From Radiobacillus kanasensis (GTDB lineage Bacteria; Bacillota; Bacilli; Bacillales; Amphibacillaceae): 64,000 nt of DNA. The translations under genes and the position numbers were made by a program. The stretch is from assembly GCF_021049245.1 (NCBI RefSeq), contig NZ_CP088020.1:2114001-2178000 (forward strand). The letters are read 5' to 3'. Positions 18,591 through 26,656 of the stretch are shown here, piece after piece. Under the pieces are notes generated by a model. That model saw only the letters and a program-made list of their open reading frames with translations, was not told where the DNA came from and did not search any database. The stretch's first letter is position 1. Every line of letters starts with the position of its first letter.

Positions 18591-18909
18591 AGGCTTTTCC
18601 TTAGTAGAAACCTTTGCTTCCCTTAGTTTACTTCTATTATTGATTACTACCTCCCTTCCATTACTTATTCATGTAAAGCAACAAGAAGTTGTCTTAAGTG
18701 ATAGAAGACACATCCAGTCCAGTCTACACGATGAACTTATATCCATGCTTCACCTCTCAAATTCTACAATCCCGACAGAATACGAAAGAACCATTCAAGA
18801 TCGAACCGTTACCTTTACTTTTTCAATAGAAAAAAAGAATATAAAAGGATGTGTGCAATGGCAAAATGCGAATGAACAAACCGAGAATTTTTGCCTGTAT
18901 GGGAAGTGA
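18571..18909 (+). CDS. comGE: Minor competence pseudopilin ComGE
   Basis: This 112-residue protein starts MLFHNHKG/FSLVETFASLSLLLLL. It has the prepilin cleavage glycine and Glu at +5, followed by a membrane helix. The start follows AAAGGGAGGAGTT and overlaps comGD by 20 bp. Position and type IV pilin-like N-terminus identify it as ComGE; the rest of the protein is poorly conserved. Confidence 0.85.
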   Translation: MLFHNHKGFSLVETFASLSLLLLLITTSLPLLIHVKQQEVVLSDRRHIQSSLHDELISMLHLSNSTIPTEYERTIQDRTVTFTFSIEKKNIKGCVQWQNANEQTENFCLYGK

Positions 18910-19312
18910 ACATGGTCAGAAAGGATTCACCTTAATTTCATGTCTTCTTTCCTTAACCATCCTCTTAACTACTCTACCCTTCCTACCTTTTATGTTTAAA
19001 TCATTGTCTTACAATACTTATTATAACGAGCTATCCATTCAGCAGTTTTTTCTGTTTCTTGCAGACGAATGTCATCAAGCAAATTCTATCGTTATTGATG
19101 AAAACCGTATTACGTTAACTCAGGATAACGGAAAAAACGTGGAGCTATCTTTATATGATAAAGTCATTCGAAGACAGGTGTCGGGTCAAGGACATGAAAT
19201 ATTGGTTCGCCAAATCCAAACATTTGTTGCCACTAAGGTTCCTGGTGGTCTCAAAATCCAAATTCGTGCAATGGAAGGAAAGAGTTATGAAAAGATTATT
19301 TCCACTTCTTAA
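18899..19312 (+). CDS. comGF: Minor competence pseudopilin ComGF
   Basis: About 137 residues with the pilin-type start GQKG/FTLISCLLSLTILL and a segment like VIRRQVSGQGHEILVRQI, which resembles the conserved ComGF core. At +5 of the mature protein there is Ser rather than Glu, a known looseness among minor pseudopilins. The start is uncertain: ATG at 18899 gives the usual short leader, while in-frame ATGs at 18851 and 18866 lie inside comGE. No start has a strong binding site, so coupling to comGE is likely. Confidence 0.85.
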   Translation: MGSEHGQKGFTLISCLLSLTILLTTLPFLPFMFKSLSYNTYYNELSIQQFFLFLADECHQANSIVIDENRITLTQDNGKNVELSLYDKVIRRQVSGQGHEILVRQIQTFVATKVPGGLKIQIRAMEGKSYEKIISTS

Positions 19313-19667
19313 AAAGGAAGAAGGGTTTCTCTTTCCGTATATGATCGGTATTACAGCTATAACGTTACTAGCGCTGTTATCTAGCTTAACGGTTTATCAA
19401 AATCACCTCCAGTCCACTGCATTTTTGGAAGAACACCTTCGGATTGAATCCCTCCTTCAATTATCTAAAAAGACCTTTCGCACCGAGTATGTCAAAAAGA
19501 AAATAGGAATGGAAAACGGCACCCTTCACTACTCCTTTCCAGATGGAACCGTGGACATTCAATACAGCACTTTACCAACTGGAGAAATTCAAGTAATATT
19601 CCAGGTTGAAACAGATCAAGAGGCTAATTACTACTCCAAACAACGTCTAAACTTCCCATCCAAATAA
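19287..19667 (+). CDS. comGG: Competence protein ComGG
   Basis: This 126-residue last gene of the comG operon starts MKRLFPLLKKEEGFLFPYMIGITAITLLALL. It has a single N-terminal membrane helix without a canonical FTLIE motif, as in ComGG of Bacillus. The ATG at 19287 follows GGAAGGAAAGAG and overlaps comGF by 26 bp. Identification rests on position and the helix pattern, since ComGG sequences diverge strongly. Confidence 0.82.
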   Translation: MKRLFPLLKKEEGFLFPYMIGITAITLLALLSSLTVYQNHLQSTAFLEEHLRIESLLQLSKKTFRTEYVKKKIGMENGTLHYSFPDGTVDIQYSTLPTGEIQVIFQVETDQEANYYSKQRLNFPSK

Positions 19668-19708
19668 ATGTATAATTTGATCGAAATTGTTCATGCTATA
19701 TAAGGCAT

Positions 19709-19780
19709 TGGGCTATAGCCAAGCGGTAAGGCAGCGGATTTTGATTCCGTCAGTCGCTGGTTCGAATCCAGCTAGCCCAG
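19709..19780 (+). tRNA. tRNA-Gln (UUG)
   Basis: The acceptor arm TGGGCTA pairs with TAGCCCA. The anticodon arm GCGGATTTTGATTCCGT carries TTG, and the T-arm GCTGGTTCGAATCCAGC is complete. No CCA is encoded. A terminator follows within 10 bp, so it may be transcribed alone or from comG. Confidence 0.96.
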
Positions 19781-19789
19781 TTATTAGAT

Positions 19790-19827
19790 CTCATGTAGGA
19801 ACTAGGAACTGCATGAGCTTTTTTTAG
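19790..19827 (+). terminator. Terminator after tRNA-Gln
   Basis: CTCATG and CATGAG form a stem around a 16-nt loop, followed by CTTTTTTT. Confidence 0.7.
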
Positions 19828-19920
19828 AAATTTTATTGGTTTTTATGAGAACAATTTACAATCCAGAGAGACTCGTATATAATTACGATGATGGATACCT
19901 ATTGAAAAGGAGGGGGAAGT

Positions 19921-20163
19921 ATGGACAGAATGTTTCGTGTACTTGCCTTTTGGACAGGTATTTTTACTGTAATGTTCTTTATCGGGGATATGTATAGTAT
20001 GGCGTACTTATTTCTCGTTCAAACTGTTTTCTTTTTAGCAGTTAGTTACTTAAAGCTTTCTGAACGTATGTACATGTACTTATTTGGTGCTTATTGTACC
20101 ATATTCTTTGTCGGATTTACGTACTATTCAAATTTCATACTTGTACCCGGTTTCGGACATTAA
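19921..20163 (+). CDS. yqgY: DUF2626 family membrane protein YqgY
   Basis: This 80-residue, very hydrophobic protein has three membrane segments. The MDRMFRVLAFWTGIF start and the FTYYSNF..VPGFGH end are typical of the DUF2626/YqgY family. The start follows AAAAGGAGGGGGAAGT. Its function is unknown. It is convergent with the yqgX hydrolase gene, and a hairpin lies between them. Confidence 0.88.
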   Translation: MDRMFRVLAFWTGIFTVMFFIGDMYSMAYLFLVQTVFFLAVSYLKLSERMYMYLFGAYCTIFFVGFTYYSNFILVPGFGH

Positions 20164-20166
20164 AAG

Positions 20167-20198
20167 AAAAGACTCTTATCCTAATAAGAGTCTTTTTC
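20167..20198. terminator. Bidirectional terminator between yqgY and yqgX
   Basis: AAAAGACTCTTAT and ATAAGAGTCTTTTT form a long stem with a short loop, with A and T tracts on both sides. Confidence 0.85.
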
Positions 20199-20203
20199 TT
20201 ATA

Positions 20204-20827
20204 CTAGTCGTTTAAAAATGGATTGTGTTTTTTTTCAAATCCTATGGAAGTTGATGGACCATGCCCAGGATAGACAGTATAGGCATCATCTAGTACAAAA
20301 AGTTGCGTTCGAATACTAGCAAGTAATTGTTCCATGTCGCCTTGCAGTAAGTCCGTTCTTCCTATTCCTTGCTGAAATAAAGCATCCCCCGAAAACACAA
20401 TCTGTTCATCTTCAAAAATGACCGATACACTACCTGGGGAATGGCCTGGGGTTGAGGTGATTCGGAAATCAAATCCATCTAAAGAATAATGATCGTCCGT
20501 AAGTTCAATTGGTTTCGATTTTACAATAATTTCATTTCCTATAAATCGTCCAGAACCATTTTTATTCGCATCTACTAACCAATCCCATTCCAGCGTGTGG
20601 AGATGAACATCAATTTGAAAAGTACTACAGACTTCATCTACCGCTCCAATATGATCAAAATGGGCGTGTGTTAACAACACAGCTACTGGCTTAAGCTGAT
20701 GATTATTTAAAAAGTTAAGAAGCTGAGGGGCATCTCCTCCTGGATCCAATATCAAGGCCTTCCCTTCCTTTATGGCAACATAACAGTTTGTTCCTAAAGG
20801 TCCTAGTGGTAGCGTTTTAATCTCCAT
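20204..20827 (-). CDS. yqgX: MBL-fold metallo-hydrolase YqgX
   Basis: This 207-residue metallo-beta-lactamase-fold hydrolase is of the glyoxalase II-like group. The metal-binding motif THAHFDH is at residues 53-59, with later ligands in TPGHSPGS, FSGDALF and the C-terminal YPGHGP. Members are thiolester or persulfide hydrolases; the substrate is not shown here. I use the ATG at 20827, which has AGGGAGGAATTGGA before it. The longer frame from 20941 adds 38 residues with no binding site. Confidence 0.87.
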   Translation of the reverse strand: MEIKTLPLGPLGTNCYVAIKEGKALILDPGGDAPQLLNFLNNHQLKPVAVLLTHAHFDHIGAVDEVCSTFQIDVHLHTLEWDWLVDANKNGSGRFIGNEIIVKSKPIELTDDHYSLDGFDFRITSTPGHSPGSVSVIFEDEQIVFSGDALFQQGIGRTDLLQGDMEQLLASIRTQLFVLDDAYTVYPGHGPSTSIGFEKKHNPFLND

Positions 20828-21004
20828 TCCAATTCCTCCCTGTTCTTTCATTTCGCTGCTAAATAGATCAAATAAAAATCTCCAGTTTTCCTCGACAAAC
20901 CAACAAATTTGTTTTAGAATGTATGAGGAGAAATGATACATTACATATTATATAATATCAAGAAATGGTACAAGTCGCCTGGATACAGTGAAGGAGGTAA
21001 TTAA

Positions 21005-21175
21005 ATGGTATTAGCAGTTATGTTGTTAGTTGTAACAATCTTATGTGCTATTGCAGTTTTCCGAGAACTTAAATCTAAAAACTTATTCGCGGTTGCATTC
21101 GCTGGTGCATCTACGTTGGCATTCGGTTGGTTCTCCGTTATGACAATTTATGCTGAGTTATTCACAAATCATTAA
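21005..21175 (+). CDS. yqgW: DUF2759 family small membrane protein YqgW
   Basis: This 56-residue protein starts MVLAVMLLVVTILCAIAVFR. A first membrane helix is followed by RELKSKNLFAV and a second helix ending in WFSVMTIYAELF. The two-helix pattern and its place next to yqgX match YqgW of B. subtilis. The start follows GAAGGAGGTAATTAA. Its function is unknown. A terminator follows at 21182. Confidence 0.85.
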   Translation: MVLAVMLLVVTILCAIAVFRELKSKNLFAVAFAGASTLAFGWFSVMTIYAELFTNH

Positions 21176-21181
21176 TATGAA

Positions 21182-21209
21182 AAAGTCCTCATAAATGAGG
21201 GCTTTTTAT
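21182..21209 (+). terminator. Terminator after yqgW
   Basis: AAAGTCCTCA and TGAGGGCTTT, with one G.U pair, form a stem around TAAA, followed by a T-run. Confidence 0.75.
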
Positions 21210-21228
21210 TATGGTCTACACATATAGT

Positions 21229-21443
21229 ATGTTGATTGGAGTGGAGGGTAATCGACTCCTGCGGGAACAGCACGAGTTGAAGACCCCGCAGAAAAGCGAA
21301 CTTTGCTTTTCGAGGAGGCTGAGGCCGTGCCCGCGGAAAGCGATTACCCGCAACGGAAATCAGCATCGTACACACAACCGAGCAGTCACTAAATCGATGC
21401 TTTTTAGTAACTTTTACCATTTTGTTACGTCGCATTTTATATA
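21229..21443. repeat. GC-rich imperfect-palindromic repeat, copy A
   Basis: A non-coding block much richer in GC than its surroundings. It folds on itself: GGGTAATCG (21246-21254) pairs with CGATTACCC (21341-21349), and CTGCGGG pairs with CCCGCAG inside. The CGACTCCTGCGGGAACAGC start is of a type I know as a widespread Bacillaceae intergenic repeat. The right part, from CGCAACGGAAATCAGCATC to CGTCGCATTTTATATA (21428-21443), recurs in the same orientation at 57.4 kb. Overlapping open frames on both strands look like artefacts. Confidence 0.75.
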
Positions 21444-21477
21444 TTATTTGCAACAATATATATATAAACCAACCTAA

Positions 21478-21541
21478 AAGAAAAATCCGAACTGATTCGA
21501 ATTCTACTTAAAGAATTACGAACCATAGTTCGGATTTTTTG
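21478..21541. repeat. Long palindrome, copy 1 (possible bidirectional terminator)
   Basis: AAAAATCCGAACT and AGTTCGGATTTTTT form a long stem, with further pairing of GATTCGAATTC against GAATTACGAAC. A closely similar palindrome lies at 57246-57310, in reverse orientation. Both flank a GC-rich repeat copy. Here it could terminate ltaS transcription, but its duplication suggests it is also a dispersed element. Confidence 0.7.
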
Positions 21542-21568
21542 ATTAAAACACGATTGTACCAGCCTCTT

Positions 21569-23479
21569 CTACTTTTTATCAAAATTATAGAATCGGAACA
21601 AATCACCATAAATAATCTGATCGGAATAATTTAATTCTTTCTCTACTTTGTCTTTGATTGGTGTACACATATTAGCTTCCTCGTTGTTAGAGGATTCCTC
21701 ACTCGCAGTCGAGTCTGCCTCTTCTTCTAACGGATACAATACCTCACCAGACTGACGGTCATAGCATTTTTCTTCAGTATAAATATATTCTTCACTAATA
21801 AAGGAACCATCTCTTAAAGCAATGAAATCTTTACGATCCTCTGTGAATAAATCTGTACCAAACGTTATATCGTTACTATTTTCTATGCCTAATAGATGTA
21901 ACAAAGTTGGTTTTACATCTATTTGACCGGAAACTTTGGAAATAACTTTTCCTTCTTCACCTGGAATATGAATAAAGAATGGAACTCGTTGTAATTGTAC
22001 TTCGTCATACGGTGTGATTTCTTTATCTAAATACATTCCCATCGCTTTATTATGAAAATCGCTTATTCCATAGTGATCTCCCATTAACACAATAATGGAA
22101 TCTTCATAAAGACCGGATGTTTTCAATTGATCAAAGAAATCTTTTAAAGATTCGTCCATATAGCGAACGGTTTGGAAATATTGATTCAATGTTTTGGAAT
22201 TAGAATCATATTTATCAAGCGTTGCATCTTCTTCACTCAAGTCAAACGGATAGTGGTTCGTCAACGTAATGAACTTCGAGTAGAACGGTTGTGGAATCGA
22301 TTGTAAATATTTCAAGGACTGTTCAAAAAATGGCTTATCTTTTAATCCCCAGCCAATGGAATTCTCTTCCGTTACTTGATAAGAATCTACATCATAAAAC
22401 TCGTCATAACCGATGTTATCGTACATCACATCACGGTTCCAGAAACTTTTGTTGTTTGCGTGAAACACCGACGTATAGTAACCAGCCTCACCTAATAATT
22501 CAGGCATCGCGTTATATTCATTTTGACCATGCGTAAAGAATACAGCACCTCGTGGTAATGGGTAGAGTGAATTCTCTACTAAAAATTCTGAATCGGACGT
22601 CTTTCCTTGTGCTGTTTGATGATAGAAGTTTTCGAAATAGAAACTCTCACCAATTAAGTCATTTAAGAAAGGCGTAATCTCTTCCCCATGAAGCGTATTA
22701 TTGATGACGAAGGACTGTAGAGATTCCATGGAAACAAAGATTAGGTTTTTCCCTTCCGCTATCCCAAACAAATCAGATTTATCATCACTTTTTACATTTT
22801 CTTCGACATAGGATTCAATTTCAGGCATTTCATTTCCATCCGCAAATACTCGTTGTGCCTTCGTTTTGGAATGCAAGGCGATATCGTAGATATGATAGTT
22901 GAATACCCCGATATTTTTCACTAAATATTCACGGTCAAACGTACGTTGAAACAACTGTGGACGTTCAATTTCCGCAAGAATAAAGTTACCAGCCAAAAGC
23001 AACAAAGAAACGGTCAAAGCCATAACTCTATTACGTTTTTTATAGGCAACAGACATAGCTGGTGCTTGTCTCTTACTTAGATACCAAATAATCACAACAT
23101 CTAAAAAGAAAAGAAGATCTGGCACATGAATTAAACTTAACACACTGGAGCCTAAATCCGCTGCATTACTTCCTTGGAACAAGACAGGAATTGTAATGAA
23201 ATCGGCAAAATTGCGGTAAAAAACTAGATTAAAATACAAGACTAATGTACCTATTAAACTCGTATATCGAATAAAGGTCATTTGACGTTTCGGGGATAAC
23301 CAAACTGAAATAGCAAAAACAAGAAACGCTGACACAAATGGATTGATAAATAAAATAAGCTCTTGCATCATATTGTCTAATGAAATATTAAAAACAAAAC
23401 GATATAAAATATAAGTCTTTACACCAAATAAAATACTTGCCAATATATATAGGGGAATATTAAATCGTTTAGATAACAT
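21569..23479 (-). CDS. ltaS: Lipoteichoic acid synthase family protein
   Basis: This 636-residue membrane enzyme has five N-terminal helices (about 8-170) and an extracytoplasmic sulfatase-fold domain. It keeps the metal-binding Glu252 in FVSMES and the nucleophile Thr294 in TAQGKTSDSEF. Later it has DHYGI and the DVKPTLLHLLGI segment. It polymerises glycerol-phosphate from phosphatidylglycerol onto a lipid anchor. B. subtilis has four paralogues; the position matches yqgS. The ATG at 23479 follows AAGGAGGT; an extension from 23518 is unsupported. The C-terminus has an acidic Glu/Ser-rich stretch. Confidence 0.9.
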   Translation of the reverse strand: MLSKRFNIPLYILASILFGVKTYILYRFVFNISLDNMMQELILFINPFVSAFLVFAISVWLSPKRQMTFIRYTSLIGTLVLYFNLVFYRNFADFITIPVLFQGSNAADLGSSVLSLIHVPDLLFFLDVVIIWYLSKRQAPAMSVAYKKRNRVMALTVSLLLLAGNFILAEIERPQLFQRTFDREYLVKNIGVFNYHIYDIALHSKTKAQRVFADGNEMPEIESYVEENVKSDDKSDLFGIAEGKNLIFVSMESLQSFVINNTLHGEEITPFLNDLIGESFYFENFYHQTAQGKTSDSEFLVENSLYPLPRGAVFFTHGQNEYNAMPELLGEAGYYTSVFHANNKSFWNRDVMYDNIGYDEFYDVDSYQVTEENSIGWGLKDKPFFEQSLKYLQSIPQPFYSKFITLTNHYPFDLSEEDATLDKYDSNSKTLNQYFQTVRYMDESLKDFFDQLKTSGLYEDSIIVLMGDHYGISDFHNKAMGMYLDKEITPYDEVQLQRVPFFIHIPGEEGKVISKVSGQIDVKPTLLHLLGIENSNDITFGTDLFTEDRKDFIALRDGSFISEEYIYTEEKCYDRQSGEVLYPLEEEADSTASEESSNNEEANMCTPIKDKVEKELNYSDQIIYGDLFRFYNFDKK

Positions 23480-23711
23480 GTAACATAACCTCCTTACACT
23501 TAAAACAACCTGTATCAAAAGTTTAAGATTTCACATTTAATTTATAATAACTTAATACTATTCCTTACTTATTCTTCTCGTTAACGTTTATTCCCGAAAC
23601 TTTTCTTTTCTACACATTTATTAAGACGAACGTAACCCAATAAAAGTTTCATTTAAATTAATAAAAATTTTACATACGATTAACACTTCATACATTTTAA
23701 TAGACAATACA

Positions 23712-23747
23712 AAAAAAATAAACCCCTGAATGAAGTTTATTTTTTGA
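23712..23747 (-). terminator. Terminator after glcK
   Basis: AAAATAAAC and GTTTATTTT form an A/T-rich stem with T-runs. It lies 26 bp after the glcK stop. Confidence 0.5.
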
Positions 23748-23772
23748 AGTAACGCCTATTTTTCTCATTTCT

Positions 23773-24738
23773 TTAGGATAGTTTTTGCTTCACCAAGTAA
23801 GCTGCCCCTACTACTCCAGCGTCATTACCTAACTGAGCAATTCTAAATTCGCACGCTTCGCTTATTCTAGGTAAACAGAAGGAGTCAAAGGCCTTTCGTA
23901 GTGGAATTAATAATTGGTCACCAGCCTTAGATACTCCACCGCCGATTACAATTTTGGATGGATTCACGATAGTTGCTACGTTAGCAATTGCTAAGCCTAA
24001 TACATCCGCAACTCGCTCGATAATGGAAATCGAGAAAGCGTCCCCTTCCTTTGCAGCATCAAAGATGTCCTTTGTCGTAAGGTCACCATTTTTCTCCAGT
24101 GGAGTCTTCAATAAAGAATTAGGATTATCTTTCAACTTTTCCTTTGCTTGTCTTACCATACCAGTTGCCGACGTAACAGTTTCTAAGCAACCCTTGCGCC
24201 CACAGTTACAAGCATATCCATCGGCTTCCACCATAATATGACCAATTTCACCTGCCGTACCATTTGATCCATTTACGACTTGACCATTCGTGATGATTCC
24301 ACCACCTACTCCAGTGCCAATCGTAATCGCAATTAGGTTTTCCGCTAGATTCCCCGCGCCCTTCCAGTTTTCTCCTAAAGCAGCAAGATTAGCATCATTA
24401 TCAACAAATACTGGAAGACCGGATAATGCTTGAAGTTGTTTCCCTAGGTCAAAATTCTTTTTCCAACCAATATTAACTGCTTCATAGATACTTCCTGTGT
24501 CACTGTCAATAAAACCTGGAGCTCCAACTCCCATACCTTGTACCTCTTTCGGATCAATCGAATGTTCCTTTAGTTTGTTTTCTAAGGATGTCCAAATGTC
24601 ACCTGGGATAGAGACGCCCTGGTTATCTTTATTTGTAGGAATTTCCCATTTATCTATAATGGTGCCGTCGTCTTCAAAAACAGCCATCTTAATGGAAGTA
24701 CCACCAATATCTATTCCTACTAAAAACTTCTTACTCAT
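23773..24738 (-). CDS. glcK: ROK-family glucokinase
   Basis: This 321-residue cytoplasmic kinase phosphorylates glucose at C6 with ATP. It has the nucleotide-binding start VGIDIGGTSIKMAV, the substrate region VFVDNDANLAALGE, the IGTGVGGGIITNG loop and the ROK zinc motif CNCGRKGCLE. I use the ATG at 24738, preceded by AAGGGGAAGG; a GTG three codons earlier is possible. It sits 1 bp after yqgQ, as in B. subtilis, forming an operon. Confidence 0.94.
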   Translation of the reverse strand: MSKKFLVGIDIGGTSIKMAVFEDDGTIIDKWEIPTNKDNQGVSIPGDIWTSLENKLKEHSIDPKEVQGMGVGAPGFIDSDTGSIYEAVNIGWKKNFDLGKQLQALSGLPVFVDNDANLAALGENWKGAGNLAENLIAITIGTGVGGGIITNGQVVNGSNGTAGEIGHIMVEADGYACNCGRKGCLETVTSATGMVRQAKEKLKDNPNSLLKTPLEKNGDLTTKDIFDAAKEGDAFSISIIERVADVLGLAIANVATIVNPSKIVIGGGVSKAGDQLLIPLRKAFDSFCLPRISEACEFRIAQLGNDAGVVGAAYLVKQKLS

Positions 24739-24739
24739 T

Positions 24740-24949
24740 TCAAACACCTTCCCCTTTATCCTGTAACTTAGCTATTTCATGACGTATTAATAAAATCGCC
24801 ATCCGAAACTCTTCTGTTTCTACTAACTGTGATTGATACAGTTCTTTTATTTCATCCTCCATCATTTGAAGGTCTGCCATTCGGTCCCCAATATAAATGA
24901 TGGTTCCGTATTTTTTTAATAGTTGTTGCACGTCATAAATCGTTTTCAT
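24740..24949 (-). CDS. yqgQ: YqgQ family (DUF910) protein
   Basis: This 69-residue soluble helical protein starts MKTIYDVQQLLKKYGTIIY and contains DRMADLQMMEDEIKELY. This pattern defines the DUF910/YqgQ family, which is always upstream of glucokinase in Bacilli. The ATG at 24949 follows GGTGATAAC; a TTG four codons earlier is less likely. The structure of the B. subtilis protein suggests nucleic acid binding, but no role is established. Confidence 0.88.
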   Translation of the reverse strand: MKTIYDVQQLLKKYGTIIYIGDRMADLQMMEDEIKELYQSQLVETEEFRMAILLIRHEIAKLQDKGEGV

Positions 24950-25028
24950 TGTTATCACCAAACCTAATTATAGCAATCCTCTATCTGAAAATATAGTGGT
25001 AAAAATGAAATAAATCCAATGAAAAGAA

Positions 25029-25060
25029 AAGATCCAAATCGAATTAACGATCTGGATCTT
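25029..25060 (-). terminator. Terminator overlapping the spoVAF-like stop codon
   Basis: AAGATCCAGATCG and CGATTTGGATCTT pair with one mismatch, followed by TTCTTTTC on the minus strand. The stop codon at 25044-25046 lies in the loop, so the terminator begins inside the gene. Confidence 0.75.
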
Positions 25061-26504
25061 GTGGATTAAGAAATTCAGGTCTTCTTGTTTTCAATGGAAC
25101 AGGAGTCCTAATAAGAACATCCTTAAACGCTGTAGGAGCGAACGGTAACAATGGCCAAAAGTAACCTGTCTGGAAAGAATTCATACGAATTAAGTAAAGA
25201 ATCCATGCAGTAATTCCTACCACATAACCGCTCACACCAAATGATGCAGTTGAAACTAATAGCACTATTCGAACAAGCCGATTTGCCAGACTCAACTCAT
25301 AGCTTGGAGTGGCAAAGGTACCTATCGCTGCCAGCGAGAGATATAAAACAACTTCATTAGAAAATATCCCCACTTCAACCGCTACTTGTCCCATCATAAT
25401 GGCAGCCACTAGACCAAGTGCTGTTGCCAATGACGTTGGTGTATGAATGGCAGCCATCCTTAGCATGTCTATTCCTATTTCCGCAATTAGGAATTGGAGC
25501 AAGAGCGGAATAGCCCCTAATTCGCTTGGTCCGATAAACTCTAAGCTTTTTGGAAGTAAATCTGGGTTCACCGAAAATAAATAATATAAGGGGAGCAAGA
25601 AGATGGATGCTAACACTGCAAAGTATCTCACAAACCTTAAATAAGCTCCCACTAACGGCTTTTGACGATATTCTTCGGCATGTTGTAAATGATGCCAGAA
25701 AGTCGCCGGAGTGATCATAACACTAGGCGAACCATCAATAATGATTAAAACGTGGCCTTCATAAAGATGAGCAGCAGCCGTATCCGGTCTTTCTGTGTAT
25801 CGGATCGTCGGGTAAGGATTCCAGTGCCTTCCACCTAAGTACTCTTCTACAGTCTTTTCTGCCATTGGTAAGCCATCTGTATCAATCTTCTTAAGATGAT
25901 TCTTTAGCAACTCTACTTTTTTTGGGTCTGCAATATCTTCTAAATAACATAAAACGATATCTGTTTTTGATCTTCTTCCGATACTTGAATATTCCATTCT
26001 TAAGGAACGGTCTCTCACTCTTCTTCTAGTTAGAGCTGTGTTAAAAACTATAGTTTCCACATAACCGTCTCGGGAACCTCTTACCACTCTTTCTAGGTCC
26101 GGTTCCTGTGGGCCACGAACAGGATAGGTTCTGGCATCAATCAGAATGACTTTGTTCAGACCTTCCACAACTAGCGCAGTCGGCCCAGCTAATACACTAT
26201 CAGCAGCTTGATTTAAATCATCCACCTGATCTAGCTCAACGTAAGGGATGTACGTCTTTAACAATTTTTGTAGTGGATCAGGCTGAAGATCTTTTTCCTC
26301 TAATTTTGCGAGAAACTTCATAATTAAATGAAGAATGTCATCTTTCACAAAGCCATCAATCATATACATGGACATCTTACGTCCGGCGTATTCCAAGTCT
26401 AATTGAATCACATCAAAGCTTTTATCAACCGCTAGCCGGTCTTTTAAGTATTGTATATTTTTTTCATGTTGCTTAAAAATTGGCTGTTTCTCATTCGTTT
26501 CCAT
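25044..26504 (-). CDS. GerA-family spore germination protein, SpoVAF-like
   Basis: This 486-residue protein has a soluble N-terminal GerA domain (about 1-270) and a C-terminal membrane part with about five helices from residue 285. Segments such as FDVIQLDLEYAGRKMSMYMI, DGLPMAEKTVEEYL, SPSVMITPATFWHHLQHAEEYRQ and the RPEFLNPQD end point to SpoVAF rather than GerAA/GerKA. SpoVAF relatives sit in the spore inner membrane and help germinant receptors release dipicolinate. Unusually, it stands alone between yqgQ and gluP rather than in a spoVA operon. The start at 26504 has only a weak binding site. Confidence 0.8.
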   Translation of the reverse strand: METNEKQPIFKQHEKNIQYLKDRLAVDKSFDVIQLDLEYAGRKMSMYMIDGFVKDDILHLIMKFLAKLEEKDLQPDPLQKLLKTYIPYVELDQVDDLNQAADSVLAGPTALVVEGLNKVILIDARTYPVRGPQEPDLERVVRGSRDGYVETIVFNTALTRRRVRDRSLRMEYSSIGRRSKTDIVLCYLEDIADPKKVELLKNHLKKIDTDGLPMAEKTVEEYLGGRHWNPYPTIRYTERPDTAAAHLYEGHVLIIIDGSPSVMITPATFWHHLQHAEEYRQKPLVGAYLRFVRYFAVLASIFLLPLYYLFSVNPDLLPKSLEFIGPSELGAIPLLLQFLIAEIGIDMLRMAAIHTPTSLATALGLVAAIMMGQVAVEVGIFSNEVVLYLSLAAIGTFATPSYELSLANRLVRIVLLVSTASFGVSGYVVGITAWILYLIRMNSFQTGYFWPLLPFAPTAFKDVLIRTPVPLKTRRPEFLNPQDPDR

Positions 26505-26656
26505 GTACTCACCCTAAATCATTGATGGTACTAGTGTGTGCAACAACAACGAAAACATGCATTTCATTGGATAGCTAGTCTTCATATCTTAAAGGTTCTC
26601 ATCATATATAACTAGTAGTGCATTTCGTATTATGAACGAAAAAGAGGGGTAGTAGG

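Noticed and set aside
21172..21477. Open frames of 88 and 94 codons on both strands
   Set aside because: They lie inside the palindromic GC-rich repeat and reflect its base composition; no binding sites or family resemblance.
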